64,000 nt of DNA, taken from the NCBI GenBank assembly GCA_963790775.1, contig CAWBPR010000011.1:124001-188000 (forward strand). Reading direction: 5' to 3'. Below the pieces are notes generated by a model. It saw only the letters and a program-made list of their open reading frames with translations, ran no database searches and was not told where the DNA came from. Source of the stretch: JASJBU01 sp963790775. Lineage in GTDB: Bacteria; Pseudomonadota; Gammaproteobacteria; Chromatiales; Chromatiaceae. This document shows, one piece after another, positions 10,401-18,332 of this stretch; positions within the stretch are counted from its first letter, which is position 1, and each line of letters opens with the position of its first letter. A program made the position numbers and the translations under genes.

Positions 10401-13400
10401 TAGACTCCGATTTAAAAGGTGAGGCAGAAGCTGAGAGCGGCTCGGTATCTGAAAAATCAAATAAGGCATTGCCTGATGCCGAATCAGTCGATATTGATTA
10501 TCCAAGTGTCTTGCAAGATGAGAAAGTCTGTACAGTTGATGAAGATCCAGAGTTAGTAGAAATCTTTCTAGAGGAAGCAAAGGAATTACTTGAGGGAGTA
10601 ACATTCAATTTTGAAAAATGTCTGACAGAACAGCTTAACGATGAACAACTTGAGATAATCCAAAGAGGTCTGCATACCTTAAAAGGTAGTGCTAGGCTGG
10701 CAGGAATAATGCCTGTTGGAGATCTTGCATATGCAGTGGAAAAGTTATTCAACGCTCCTTTGGATATGAGTGCACAAGTTTCGGAGCCACTCGTAAATAT
10801 CATCCGGAAATCATTTGATGTACTGGCGGCTCAAGTCAATGAAATCGAGGTGTATGGTGCTGTTCACTGGGCAGATACTCATATCGATACTATCAATGCC
10901 TGTATTGAAGGCCTCAGGACATCAACTGCTGTTAAAGAGGGTGCAGAAAATGCAGGATGTCCAGCTGACATAGGGGATGGATTGCCTCTGATCTTGGATA
11001 CAGATGAAAATATAACTTCGGATACTACTAGTCAGGAACCGAATGTCAGTGAGTTTTACGAAGAACCTTTAAGTATCTCAGGCGACGATGATAATTTTGT
11101 CGTTGGAGAAGATTCGGAAATACTGGAGGTTTTCATCGATGAAGCAAAAGGGCTTCTCAAAGATCTGGAACAAGACATTCGGAGTTTGAGTCAGGAGTCT
11201 GACAATACAAAACAGATTTCTGAGATACAGAAAGGTCTTCATACGCTGAAAGGAAGTGCCCGTCTCGCAGGAGTACTTCCCGTTGGTGACATCAGTCAGG
11301 CGCTAGAGACCTTATTTGAAAGTTATGCGGGTGGTAAAGATGGGATTTCTGTACCGGTATTGCAAGTCTTAATGCAGTCAATAGATATACTCATAATACA
11401 GGTGCATGAAGCCGAAAATCTTGGACGAGTTCACCGGGCAAAAGCTTTGTTGGAAAAAATTGAGTCATGCAGTAATTCTTCAGAAGATACTCCTGTTTCT
11501 GAGTCCTCGCCTACCTCGTATGATGACTATGAATTAATCGCATCAATATCGGATATACATGAATCGAGTGAAGAGCCGAGCTCAGATATTCTCTTCGAAC
11601 CTCCAAGCTATTTACAGGATGATGCATACATAGAGGTTGGGGAAGATCCTGAGCTTATTGAGGTGTTTTGTGAAGAAGCTAAGGAGATATTAGAACAACT
11701 GGAAGCTGGTTATACAAACTGGTCAGCCAACAAAAATGATGTATTGTTGTTAGATGATATACAAAGATCGCTGCATACCTTAAAGGGAAGTGCGCGCCTG
11801 GCGGGTATTGCGCCAGTTGGTGATCTCAGTCATGCAGTTGAATCATTCTTAACCTGGGTTGTTTCTGATTCCATAAAAGTCAGCAGTCCCTTGTTGAATT
11901 TAACGCGCCAGGCGATGGATAGACTGGCCTCGCAGATTGATGATGTAAGCAACCTTGGAAAGGTGGCTCTCGCCACTGATCTGGTAGAACAGCTAGACAG
12001 CTTTATGCGTAACATATCCGACATAAAGTCTCTTGATTTGAAAGCCAAGGGATCCAAAAAGGCTAAAGACTCAAAAAAGAAAAACATCCATGCAGATTCA
12101 CAAGCTGAATCTGCTGTTGTTCTACCCTTTATTTCCGAAATCACGAAACGTATAGAGACTAAGCAACAGCCCCATACAAAACCGCCTGTCAAAACAAGTA
12201 AGGACCAGGTTCGAATCAGTGCGGATTTAATGGACAGGCTGGTAAATAATGCTGGTGAAGTGAGTATCTATCGCGCGCGCCTTGAACAACAGAATAATGT
12301 ACTTGGATTCAACCTCTCGGAGTTGGAGCAGACTGTAACGCGTCTTTATACACAACTACGAAATCTTGAAATCGAAACTGAAACACAGATACTTTACAGG
12401 TGGGACAGGGATAGTGAAAAACTTGATCGAGAGAAGGCGGAATTTGATCCCTTGGAACTCGATCGATTCTCTAATATGCAGCAGCTATCAAGAGCTTTGG
12501 TAGAAACCGTAAATGATTTGGGCAGTATCAATGATTCATTAACGGATCTTCAACGCGAAACTGACACCTTGTTGTTACAACAATCACGTATATCCACTGA
12601 TCTGCAGGACGGCTTGCTAAGAATTCGCATGGTGCCTTTTACCCAGTTAATTCCGAGAATGCAGCGTCTTGTAAGGCAAACGGCTGAACAGTTGGATATA
12701 AAGGCGCACCTCGAAAGTTTTGGCGCTGAAGGTGAAATGGATAGAAATATCCTCAATCGCATGGTTCCTGTGTTAGAACATCTGCTGCGTAATGCTGTGT
12801 CTCATGGTATTGAGACGCTTGATGAGAGGCAAGCGACTGGCAAGGAAGAAACTGGACGGATTTCACTCTATATCGAACGCGAGGCAACCAATGTTCTGAT
12901 CACGCTCTCTGATGATGGCCGTGGACTGGATATCGATGCCATTCGAGTTCAAGCAGTCAAGCAGGGGATAATCAATCAGTCTGCAGAAGTTAGTGATGAC
13001 GATTTAATTCAGTGTGTGCTGAATCCAGGCTTTACCACAGCAAAGGAAATTACTCAGATTGCAGGGAGGGGAGTCGGGCTCGATGTGGTAGCCAGCGAAG
13101 TCAAGCAGCTCGGCGGAAGTCTGGAAATTGATTCTCAACCTGGGCGTGGCACCAGTTTTACAATTCGCCTGCCACTGACCCTGGCGATCACAGATGCGCT
13201 GCTTGTACGAGTGGGCGAAGAGATTTATGCGGTCCCTCATGGCACCGTGGAAGGTGTGGTTCGGATCAGGCGTAATGAGCTCCAGGCCTGCTATGCTGAT
13301 GAGCAGGAGTATTACGCCTATGCCAACAGGCATTATAAGACTTCTTACCTTGGCCGCATGATAGGCTTAGGTAAAAATGAGCTGCCTGAAAGTGTCAGAT

Positions 13401-14032
13401 GGTTCCCGCTGTTATTGGTCCATGCGGGTGAGCATAATGTTGCCATGCAAGTGGATGAGTTAATCGGGACAAGACAAATTGTAGTCAAATCCATCGGCAA
13501 GCAAGCGGGTAGTGTGCGCTGGATTACTGGTGGAACCATTCTTGCTGATGGCCGTGTTTCGCTGATTTTGGATGTGGGAGCGTTAGTGCGGATGGATGCT
13601 GCACGCTTACCTTCAGTTACATCATCTCATGGCGTTATTCAACAACCACTCAAAAAGCGAATTAGAGTCATGGTGGTTGATGACTCTATTACTGTACGTA
13701 AAGTTACCGGCAGGCTGTTGGGAAGGCATGATATGGATGTTGTGACAGCAAAAGATGGGGTGGAGGCTGTGGCGATGCTACAAGAACAGATACCTGACAT
13801 TATGTTGCTCGATATTGAAATGCCGCGTATGGATGGCTTTGAATTGGCGAGACATATTAATAATTCGGTTGATTATTATGGGTTGCCTATCATCATGATT
13901 TCTTCGCGGGTTGGAGAGAAGCATCGTCAGCGGGCATTTGACCTTGGTGTAAAACGTTGTTTAGGTAAACCCTATCAGGAAGCGGAATTGCTCGAGAATA
14001 TCAATCAAGTCTTGGCAGAGACGAAATCATGA
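7424..14032 (+). CDS. chpA: ChpA-type multi-phosphotransfer histidine kinase
   Basis: A very large (2202 aa) CheA-family hybrid kinase. Five canonical HPt sites can be read at about His677 (HTLKGSGRLVG), His896 (HTLHGSARMTG), His1084, His1273 and His1451 (each HTLKGSARLAG), spaced roughly 180-220 residues apart and joined by acidic linkers. N-terminal segments such as LHQIAGVLQVV and GLSRVYGALKI look like degenerate Xpt domains. Next come the dimerisation region, the ATPase (HLLRNAVSHGIE near 1786-1797, DDGRGLD, GRGVGLDVV), a CheW-like domain and a C-terminal receiver with Asp at about 2130 (LLDIEMPRMDG). It would phosphorylate PilG and PilH. The acidic linkers and low G+C contrast with most of the window. 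The stop overlaps chpC by 4 bases. Confidence 0.95.
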   Translation: MTNVSEFGALNWVKEELDESVRKARRALEAYVESEGGNAELDLCADHLHQIAGVLQVVQIYGPGMLAEEMEVVARAMADGLVRQMQEAAEALMLALIQLPDYLEKLQAGNADVPLIILPLLNELRAVREAPLLSEAALFRPEIKAVPVAAQLSGEPNQHLPSLIRRLRQKFHVGLLGWFRQQQIKKSWQILLEVFDELLENAGTQQFYRLVWVSGALIQGLIDHSITSGVAVKQLFSKVDRQLKHIIDDGESALEDGQADELLKNLLYYIAQAETENPRIREIKEAFNLEHLLPSEAELTQGRQGLSGSNAELAASISDAVQKELTRIKDVLDLFMRQQDAELGMLEHLEKPMRQLADTLGMIGQGALRSRLLRQANKVQGFLEKETPPEEYELMEMAGDILFVESSLSTFHTIESTESVDFSEDGQWGLGLPESEYQNLLKQTVREAKVDIAKAKEAIIGYTETPSEPDLLVKVHAGLSRVYGALKILELNDAAQILYKTAEFIKSDMIDDKLVVDRQQLNSLADVISSIEYFLEALVDGAGNRREIIAIAQSALSGLLQSKQDISNRSAVTQAKSFMDSGYEDNKQIETSQRVPEVRGKDQGETTKEVEKDTEDLSEIPVPASEKPPLEDIDAEILEIFVEEAREELEAIQQDLPAWIKNNNNKDALISFRRSFHTLKGSGRLVGAKVIGEVAWSIENMLNKLIDETIRPTSEMTELLEHVLEILPELIDCQEKNVVPSMDVDAVMQRAFAIADGRVLDETDIDVFEAHKQVLSENKLESFQTDESSDADSASTYQFPSGSIESTAKVVDHDQMDSHSDSDGLLIESDHMNKEEVNRQQVFTDSDLMIELDTELLDVFAEETESHLADLEAFIRLAKSSNPRPQISDEIIRAFHTLHGSARMTGITPIANLSKAVEEYLKILAAKNKLAEDEVLTQLEGSMRSVKKYLAFMPEDAESYSDADSYLVKIVAAKDELLHGDRNEHKILSGEILDSDLKGEAEAESGSVSEKSNKALPDAESVDIDYPSVLQDEKVCTVDEDPELVEIFLEEAKELLEGVTFNFEKCLTEQLNDEQLEIIQRGLHTLKGSARLAGIMPVGDLAYAVEKLFNAPLDMSAQVSEPLVNIIRKSFDVLAAQVNEIEVYGAVHWADTHIDTINACIEGLRTSTAVKEGAENAGCPADIGDGLPLILDTDENITSDTTSQEPNVSEFYEEPLSISGDDDNFVVGEDSEILEVFIDEAKGLLKDLEQDIRSLSQESDNTKQISEIQKGLHTLKGSARLAGVLPVGDISQALETLFESYAGGKDGISVPVLQVLMQSIDILIIQVHEAENLGRVHRAKALLEKIESCSNSSEDTPVSESSPTSYDDYELIASISDIHESSEEPSSDILFEPPSYLQDDAYIEVGEDPELIEVFCEEAKEILEQLEAGYTNWSANKNDVLLLDDIQRSLHTLKGSARLAGIAPVGDLSHAVESFLTWVVSDSIKVSSPLLNLTRQAMDRLASQIDDVSNLGKVALATDLVEQLDSFMRNISDIKSLDLKAKGSKKAKDSKKKNIHADSQAESAVVLPFISEITKRIETKQQPHTKPPVKTSKDQVRISADLMDRLVNNAGEVSIYRARLEQQNNVLGFNLSELEQTVTRLYTQLRNLEIETETQILYRWDRDSEKLDREKAEFDPLELDRFSNMQQLSRALVETVNDLGSINDSLTDLQRETDTLLLQQSRISTDLQDGLLRIRMVPFTQLIPRMQRLVRQTAEQLDIKAHLESFGAEGEMDRNILNRMVPVLEHLLRNAVSHGIETLDERQATGKEETGRISLYIEREATNVLITLSDDGRGLDIDAIRVQAVKQGIINQSAEVSDDDLIQCVLNPGFTTAKEITQIAGRGVGLDVVASEVKQLGGSLEIDSQPGRGTSFTIRLPLTLAITDALLVRVGEEIYAVPHGTVEGVVRIRRNELQACYADEQEYYAYANRHYKTSYLGRMIGLGKNELPESVRWFPLLLVHAGEHNVAMQVDELIGTRQIVVKSIGKQAGSVRWITGGTILADGRVSLILDVGALVRMDAARLPSVTSSHGVIQQPLKKRIRVMVVDDSITVRKVTGRLLGRHDMDVVTAKDGVEAVAMLQEQIPDIMLLDIEMPRMDGFELARHINNSVDYYGLPIIMISSRVGEKHRQRAFDLGVKRCLGKPYQEAELLENINQVLAETKS

Positions 14033-14499
14033 GCAGTGCTCCATTAATGGAAATCAGGAGTGTCTTGATTCCGATTGGACAGAACTTACTGCTTCTGCCC
14101 AACGTTGTGGTTGCAGAAGTAATGAACTACTCGAAACCAGATGTCAGGCAGGATGCACCCGACTGGTTTCTCGGCGATATTGCCTGGCGGGGAACCACAG
14201 TGCCGGTTGTCTCTATGGAAGGCTTGATGGGAACAAAAGTAATAGAGCCTGGTTATCGTAGCAGGACGATTATTTTGAATACGATTAATGGTGATAGCTT
14301 ACTCCCTCATATCGGTATAGTCGCTCATGCCATACCCAGTTTGGTCCGTATTTCATCAAAATCTATTGAGTCTTCCAGTTCATCTGTAGATCAGAATAGT
14401 CTTGTCAAGCAGGCCGTCCTAATTGACGATCAAGAGGCATTTATCCCGGATCTCGATGAGTTGGAGAAATTCGTGCGGGATTATTTAGCGGAAAAATAG
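14029..14499 (+). CDS. chpC: CheW-like protein ChpC
   Basis: A 156-residue CheW-like protein whose ATG overlaps the chpA stop (ATGA). Features are SVLIPIGQNLLLLPNVVVAEVM, PDWFLGDIAWRGTTVPVVSME and IGIVAHAIPSLVRIS, as in ChpC-type adaptors. It is probably a second adaptor linking ChpA to an alternative receptor. No chpB methylesterase lies between chpA and chpC, unlike Pseudomonas. It is the last gene of the Pil-Chp run. I saw no convincing intrinsic terminator after it. Confidence 0.85.
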   Translation: MSSAPLMEIRSVLIPIGQNLLLLPNVVVAEVMNYSKPDVRQDAPDWFLGDIAWRGTTVPVVSMEGLMGTKVIEPGYRSRTIILNTINGDSLLPHIGIVAHAIPSLVRISSKSIESSSSSVDQNSLVKQAVLIDDQEAFIPDLDELEKFVRDYLAEK

Positions 14500-14699
14500 C
14501 GTAGCGCCTGTTCCTCCCTGCTTAGAAAAGCTCAGTATAAATTCCCCGTTTGCGCACTGGATTGTGATTGAGTTCACGGCTTAGTGTCTACTGGTTAATA
14601 GTTCGAGGCGAGTAGATTTAAAGTGTGATCCGTTACATATAGTATCCGTTGGCTGCGCCGTTATGTCTCATGACAAAAATGGCTATAGAGGCAGCTGCC

Positions 14700-15068
14700 A
14701 TGAAAAGAATACTAATAGTTTTATTGATTATTTCCATCGGAATTCTGCTTTCAGCCTGCGGTGGCGGGGCTGGTGATACAAGTAGTGATGCGGCCAGTGT
14801 GCAGCAGAAGATTGCTCTTTCATGGGTTGCCCCAACGACAAGGACAGATGGCAGTCCGCTTGCTCTGAGTGATTTGGAGGGTTACAGAATATATTATGGC
14901 ACCTCGCCCGATGATCTGATCCTGCAGGAAGAGATTATTGGGATTTCGGAAACAGTCATAACTATTTCATTAACGACTCCTGGAGTCTACTATTTTGCGG
15001 TAACAGCTTATGATGCGGATGGATTGGAGAGTTCTTTCTCTGAAATCGTGTCAAAGGACGTCAGTTGA
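14700..15068 (+). CDS. Small lipoprotein with a fibronectin type III-like domain
   Basis: From ATG 14700 the 122-residue product has a lipoprotein signal (ILIVLLIISIGILLSACGGG, lipobox LSAC, lipidated Cys about residue 20). One Fn3-like beta domain follows (KIALSWVAPTT, LEGYRIYYGTSPD, YYFAVTAYDADGLESSFS). An in-frame ATG upstream is disfavoured because it would bury the signal sequence. Such proteins are usually anchored to the outer membrane. It stands alone between chpC and the convergent rnf-rsmE operon. The domain is recognised by pattern; the role is unknown. Confidence 0.8.
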   Translation: MKRILIVLLIISIGILLSACGGGAGDTSSDAASVQQKIALSWVAPTTRTDGSPLALSDLEGYRIYYGTSPDDLILQEEIIGISETVITISLTTPGVYYFAVTAYDADGLESSFSEIVSKDVS

Positions 15069-15211
15069 AGCCTGCAGCTGATATCCAGGATCAACTCGGC
15101 CGATAAAACCAGATTGTGGTTAGTCTCAATAATCACGCTTGAGTTGGAATCAGATCTGCATGCCTGAAAGGTTATCGGTTTTTGATATCATTTAAGTAGT
15201 TGCAGGATAAG

Positions 15212-15944
15212 TCAGCGAAAATCTCCCCACAGAGTTTGAATTGCGGCAATGGCGGCCAATGGGGCGGTCTCGGTTCGCATTATCCTGGGGCCGAGCCTGA
15301 CGGCAGTAAAACCTCTCTGAACAGCGAGTTCTCTCTCTTCAAGAGACAGTCCACCTTCCGGACCCACCAAAATTGTCAATTTTCCTTGAGGTTTATCCAG
15401 ATCCATAAAGGGTTTGTTTGGATTGATGATGAAGGAGCAGGGAGGTTCCAGCAGGAATATTTACCAGCGCCGAAGCAAGCGCGCTGGGTGAAAGCAACTT
15501 GGGCAGTCGGCAGCGTCCTGACTGTTCACATGCGTTGATCAGAAGTTTTTGCCAATGTTCCAGGCGATGCTTGAGACGTTTACCATCCAGCTTGACCATA
15601 CAGCGTTCAGTGAAGATCGGATGAATGTGCGATACGCCAAGCTCAACCGACTTCTGCAGGGCATAGTCCATGCGTTCACCCCTGGAGATGCCAAGCACCA
15701 GATTGATCTCCAATGGGTATGCCGGCTCTATTGACAGCAGCGCATCGACCTTTACTGCGACGCTTTTTTTTGTGGAGTCGGCAATCTTTGCTGAATATTC
15801 CTCGCCATTGCCGTTGAAAAGGTTAACGCTGTCACCGGTCCTGAGACGCAATACCTGGCTCAGATGGTGCGATGAGTCGGTTTCCAAATTGATTTCGCAG
15901 CCCGTCGCCAGGGCTTGCTCGGTGTAAACGCGGGGAATGCGCAT
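15212..15944 (-). pseudogene. rsmE: 16S rRNA m3U1498 methyltransferase RsmE, frameshifted
   Basis: The 5' part (15393-15944) reads MRIPRVYTEQALATG... LGISRGERMDYALQKSVELG... ERCMVKLDGKRLKHRLEHWQ... INACEQSGRCRLP, the N-terminal and central parts of RsmE. It stops after TLYGSG. The C-terminal SAM-binding knot (LTILVGPEGGLSLEERELA, RLGPRIMRTETAPLAAIAAI) continues in another frame at 15212-15406. Moving from the first frame to the second requires skipping one base near 15400-15415 (one extra or two missing bases). Everything else is present, so this is either a very recent mutation or a sequencing error. It starts 2 bases after rnfE and closes the rnf operon. Confidence 0.85.
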
Positions 15945-15946
15945 GA

Positions 15947-16639
15947 TCAGGTTGTGATGCCTGCTGCCCCGACTGCCTCCTCTATTTTAACTGATCTTTG
16001 TGCCAAGCGTTTATCAATGACATTTTTTACGGCAATCAGCATTCCCAGCCCAATAAATGCGCCAGGGGGAAGGATGGCAACAAGCATGCCGGGGAAATCC
16101 TCACTCAGTCTGAAGGTAAGTCCGCGGGCTGCTTCACCAAACATCAGATGGGCCTGGTCAAACAGCGTGCCCTGTCCCACTAATTCCCGCATACCTCCCA
16201 AAGTCATCAAAACCAGGGTAAAGCCGATACCGATACTCAACCCATCCACTAATGATCTCGGCAGGCTGTTTTTTGACGCGTAGGCCTCTGCGCGTCCAAT
16301 AATCGCGCAATTCGTAACAATGAGTGGAATGAAAATCCCCAGGACTTTGTGAAGTTCATGGAAGAAGGCATTCATGCTTAATTCAATGGCCGTCACGAAG
16401 GACGCAATCACCAGCACAAAGACAGGCAGACGCACTTCCGGGCGGACCAGATTACGAATCAGCGATACGGTGCCGTTGGATGCGGTGAGCACGGCGGTAG
16501 TCGCCAGACCAAGCCCCAGACCATTTATTGCGCTATTGGTCACTGCCAGCAGAGGGCAGAGGCCCAGCAGGGCTACCAGAGCCTGATTGTTGCTCCAGAG
16601 ACCACCGGTGATGATGGATTGATAGCTGTTATCAGACAT
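15947..16639 (-). CDS. rnfE: Rnf electron transport complex subunit E
   Basis: A 230-residue integral membrane subunit with about six hydrophobic helices (for example FVLVIASFVTAIELSMNAFF and IFIPLIVTNCAIIGRAEAYA), homologous to RnfE/RsxE and NqrD. With RnfA it forms the paired membrane core through which electrons cross between ferredoxin and NAD(H). Conserved IVTNCAIIGRAEAYASKN contains the membrane cysteine thought to ligate an Fe-S centre. It starts 5 bases after the rnfG stop. It is the last Rnf subunit and is followed by the broken rsmE rather than nth. Confidence 0.96.
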   Translation of the reverse strand: MSDNSYQSIITGGLWSNNQALVALLGLCPLLAVTNSAINGLGLGLATTAVLTASNGTVSLIRNLVRPEVRLPVFVLVIASFVTAIELSMNAFFHELHKVLGIFIPLIVTNCAIIGRAEAYASKNSLPRSLVDGLSIGIGFTLVLMTLGGMRELVGQGTLFDQAHLMFGEAARGLTFRLSEDFPGMLVAILPPGAFIGLGMLIAVKNVIDKRLAQRSVKIEEAVGAAGITT

Positions 16640-16644
16640 CAGTG

Positions 16645-17289
16645 TTACCCCTGTTGCTCACTTGGATTGGCGTTGGTATTCCGATCGTACAAGGCGTCTT
16701 GATGCTCTTTGACGTAGAGCAGCGCATTTTTGACCGCTTTAACAATGGACCGAGGTGTAATGGTGGCGCCGGTGAACTGATCGAAAATTCCACCGTCACG
16801 TTTCACCTTCCAGCGTTCTTCTGGGGGATTATTCAATGATTTTCCCTTGAAACCGAGGATCCAGTCTGAGCGTGATTCCTCGATCTTATCTCCCAGGCCG
16901 GGTGTCTCTTTATGACTGATCACCCGAACGCCGCCGAGGGTTCCATCATAGCGTACGGCAACCAGTAGTTTGATTGGACCGCTGTAACCGTCGGGAACGA
17001 TAGGCGTAAGCACTGTGGCAACCGGCTGATTCATCATCCGGCCCCGATAAACGGTGGTTTTTTTTGAGCCGAGCAATTCAGGATGACTGACGATCAAGGT
17101 GTCAGTGACCATGTCATTATCCACTGTTTCCTTTGGAATCAGTGCATTCAGACTTTTGAGCAGCGTTTGTCTTTCATTGAAAGCAATGCGCGCTTTGGTG
17201 AAGTCATAGGTCAATGTCACCAGTGTGGTGCCGGCAACCGCAAAGGCACCCAGAATAAATGACGCGATTATGACTGGGTTCCTAGCCAC
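16645..17289 (-). CDS. rnfG: Rnf electron transport complex subunit G
   Basis: The 214-residue protein has one N-terminal membrane helix (about 7-27) and a periplasmic FMN-binding domain. The covalent flavin attachment motif TGATIT (in FDQFTGATITPRSIVKAV) lies near the C-terminus; its last Thr should carry FMN by a phosphoester bond. It overlaps the end of rnfD by 8 bases. RnfG, RnfD and RnfC transfer electrons within the complex. Confidence 0.96.
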   Translation of the reverse strand: MARNPVIIASFILGAFAVAGTTLVTLTYDFTKARIAFNERQTLLKSLNALIPKETVDNDMVTDTLIVSHPELLGSKKTTVYRGRMMNQPVATVLTPIVPDGYSGPIKLLVAVRYDGTLGGVRVISHKETPGLGDKIEESRSDWILGFKGKSLNNPPEERWKVKRDGGIFDQFTGATITPRSIVKAVKNALLYVKEHQDALYDRNTNANPSEQQG

Positions 17290-18325
17290 TTAATCTTCCT
17301 CCATGCCCGTAGGTTCGAGGTTGCGTGTAGTGGTCGATAGTAGGTGCAGCCATATTCATCAGCAGTACCGCGAATGCCACTGCATCAGGGTAGCCTCCCC
17401 AGGTGCGGATGATATAGACCATCACGCCGATTGCAGCGCCATAGATCAGTTGCCCCTTGGGTGTCGTGCATGCGGTCACCGGGTCGGTTGCGATGAAGAA
17501 TGCCCCGAGTATGGCGCCACCGCTGAACACGTGGAATTGAGGGAAGGGGTGGCTTTCCGGGTCAAACATCCAGAAGACGGCGGCAATTATGATCAATGCG
17601 CTCAGAAAAGAGACAGGAATGTGCCAGGTGATGGTGCGTTTGAGGAGCATAAAAATACCGCCCAACAGAAACCAGTTGCCGACCCATTCCCAGCCCAGGC
17701 CGCCAAAATCCCCCCACAAAGGATTTTCACGAATTTCACTGATCATGCGATTGAGATCCAGTTGGGTGCGCATTTCATCCAATGGGGTCGCCATGGTAAT
17801 CGCATCCAGGCTCAGTCCGACAGGCAATGCGCCGGTGAAAATGAGGTTCAGTGAATCCAGAAGACTAAGGGGGTGCTCACTGAGTGATAAGGGTGGTAAC
17901 CAACTGGTCATCTGCACCGGGTAGGAGATCAACAACAGCACATAAGCTGCCATGGCCGGATTGAATGGATTATAACCAAGGCCGCCATACAGCTGCTTCA
18001 CCATGATGATGGCAAAAGCCATGCCGAGCACCGTGAGCCACCAGGGCAGCATGGGGGGAACGGCAATTGCGAAAAGTATGGCGGTGACTACGGCGCTGAG
18101 ATCCATCAGGGTCGTTGAGATGGGCCGCTTTCGAAGTCTGAGCACCAAGGCTTCGAAGGCAACCGCACTGCATACGGCCAGGGTGATGTTGATCAGTGTG
18201 CCCCAGCCGAAATACCAGGTCAGTGCGACAATGCCCGGAATCAACGCCAGGATCACCTGCAGCATGACCTTGTTTACACTGTTGCTGAGTGCGGTGTGGG
18301 GTGAAGTGAGGGTTTTGAACTCCAT
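17282..18325 (-). CDS. rnfD: Rnf electron transport complex subunit D
   Basis: A 347-residue membrane subunit starting at ATG 18325. That ATG follows GAGGT directly and gives MEFKTLTSPHTALSNSVNKV; an upstream in-frame start at 18349 would overlap rnfC. About eight to ten hydrophobic helices are visible, with the conserved GGLGYNPFNPAMAAYVLLLI and GAFFIATDPVTACTTPKGQ, the region associated with covalent FMN binding in the NqrB/RnfD family. It follows rnfC by 7 bases. Confidence 0.95.
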   Translation of the reverse strand: MEFKTLTSPHTALSNSVNKVMLQVILALIPGIVALTWYFGWGTLINITLAVCSAVAFEALVLRLRKRPISTTLMDLSAVVTAILFAIAVPPMLPWWLTVLGMAFAIIMVKQLYGGLGYNPFNPAMAAYVLLLISYPVQMTSWLPPLSLSEHPLSLLDSLNLIFTGALPVGLSLDAITMATPLDEMRTQLDLNRMISEIRENPLWGDFGGLGWEWVGNWFLLGGIFMLLKRTITWHIPVSFLSALIIIAAVFWMFDPESHPFPQFHVFSGGAILGAFFIATDPVTACTTPKGQLIYGAAIGVMVYIIRTWGGYPDAVAFAVLLMNMAAPTIDHYTQPRTYGHGGRLSG

Positions 18326-18332
18326 ACCTCGG

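Noticed and set aside
15393..15420. Programmed frameshift in rsmE
   Set aside because: No slippery heptamer with a downstream structure was seen, and RsmE is not known to use recoding; mutation or error is simpler.
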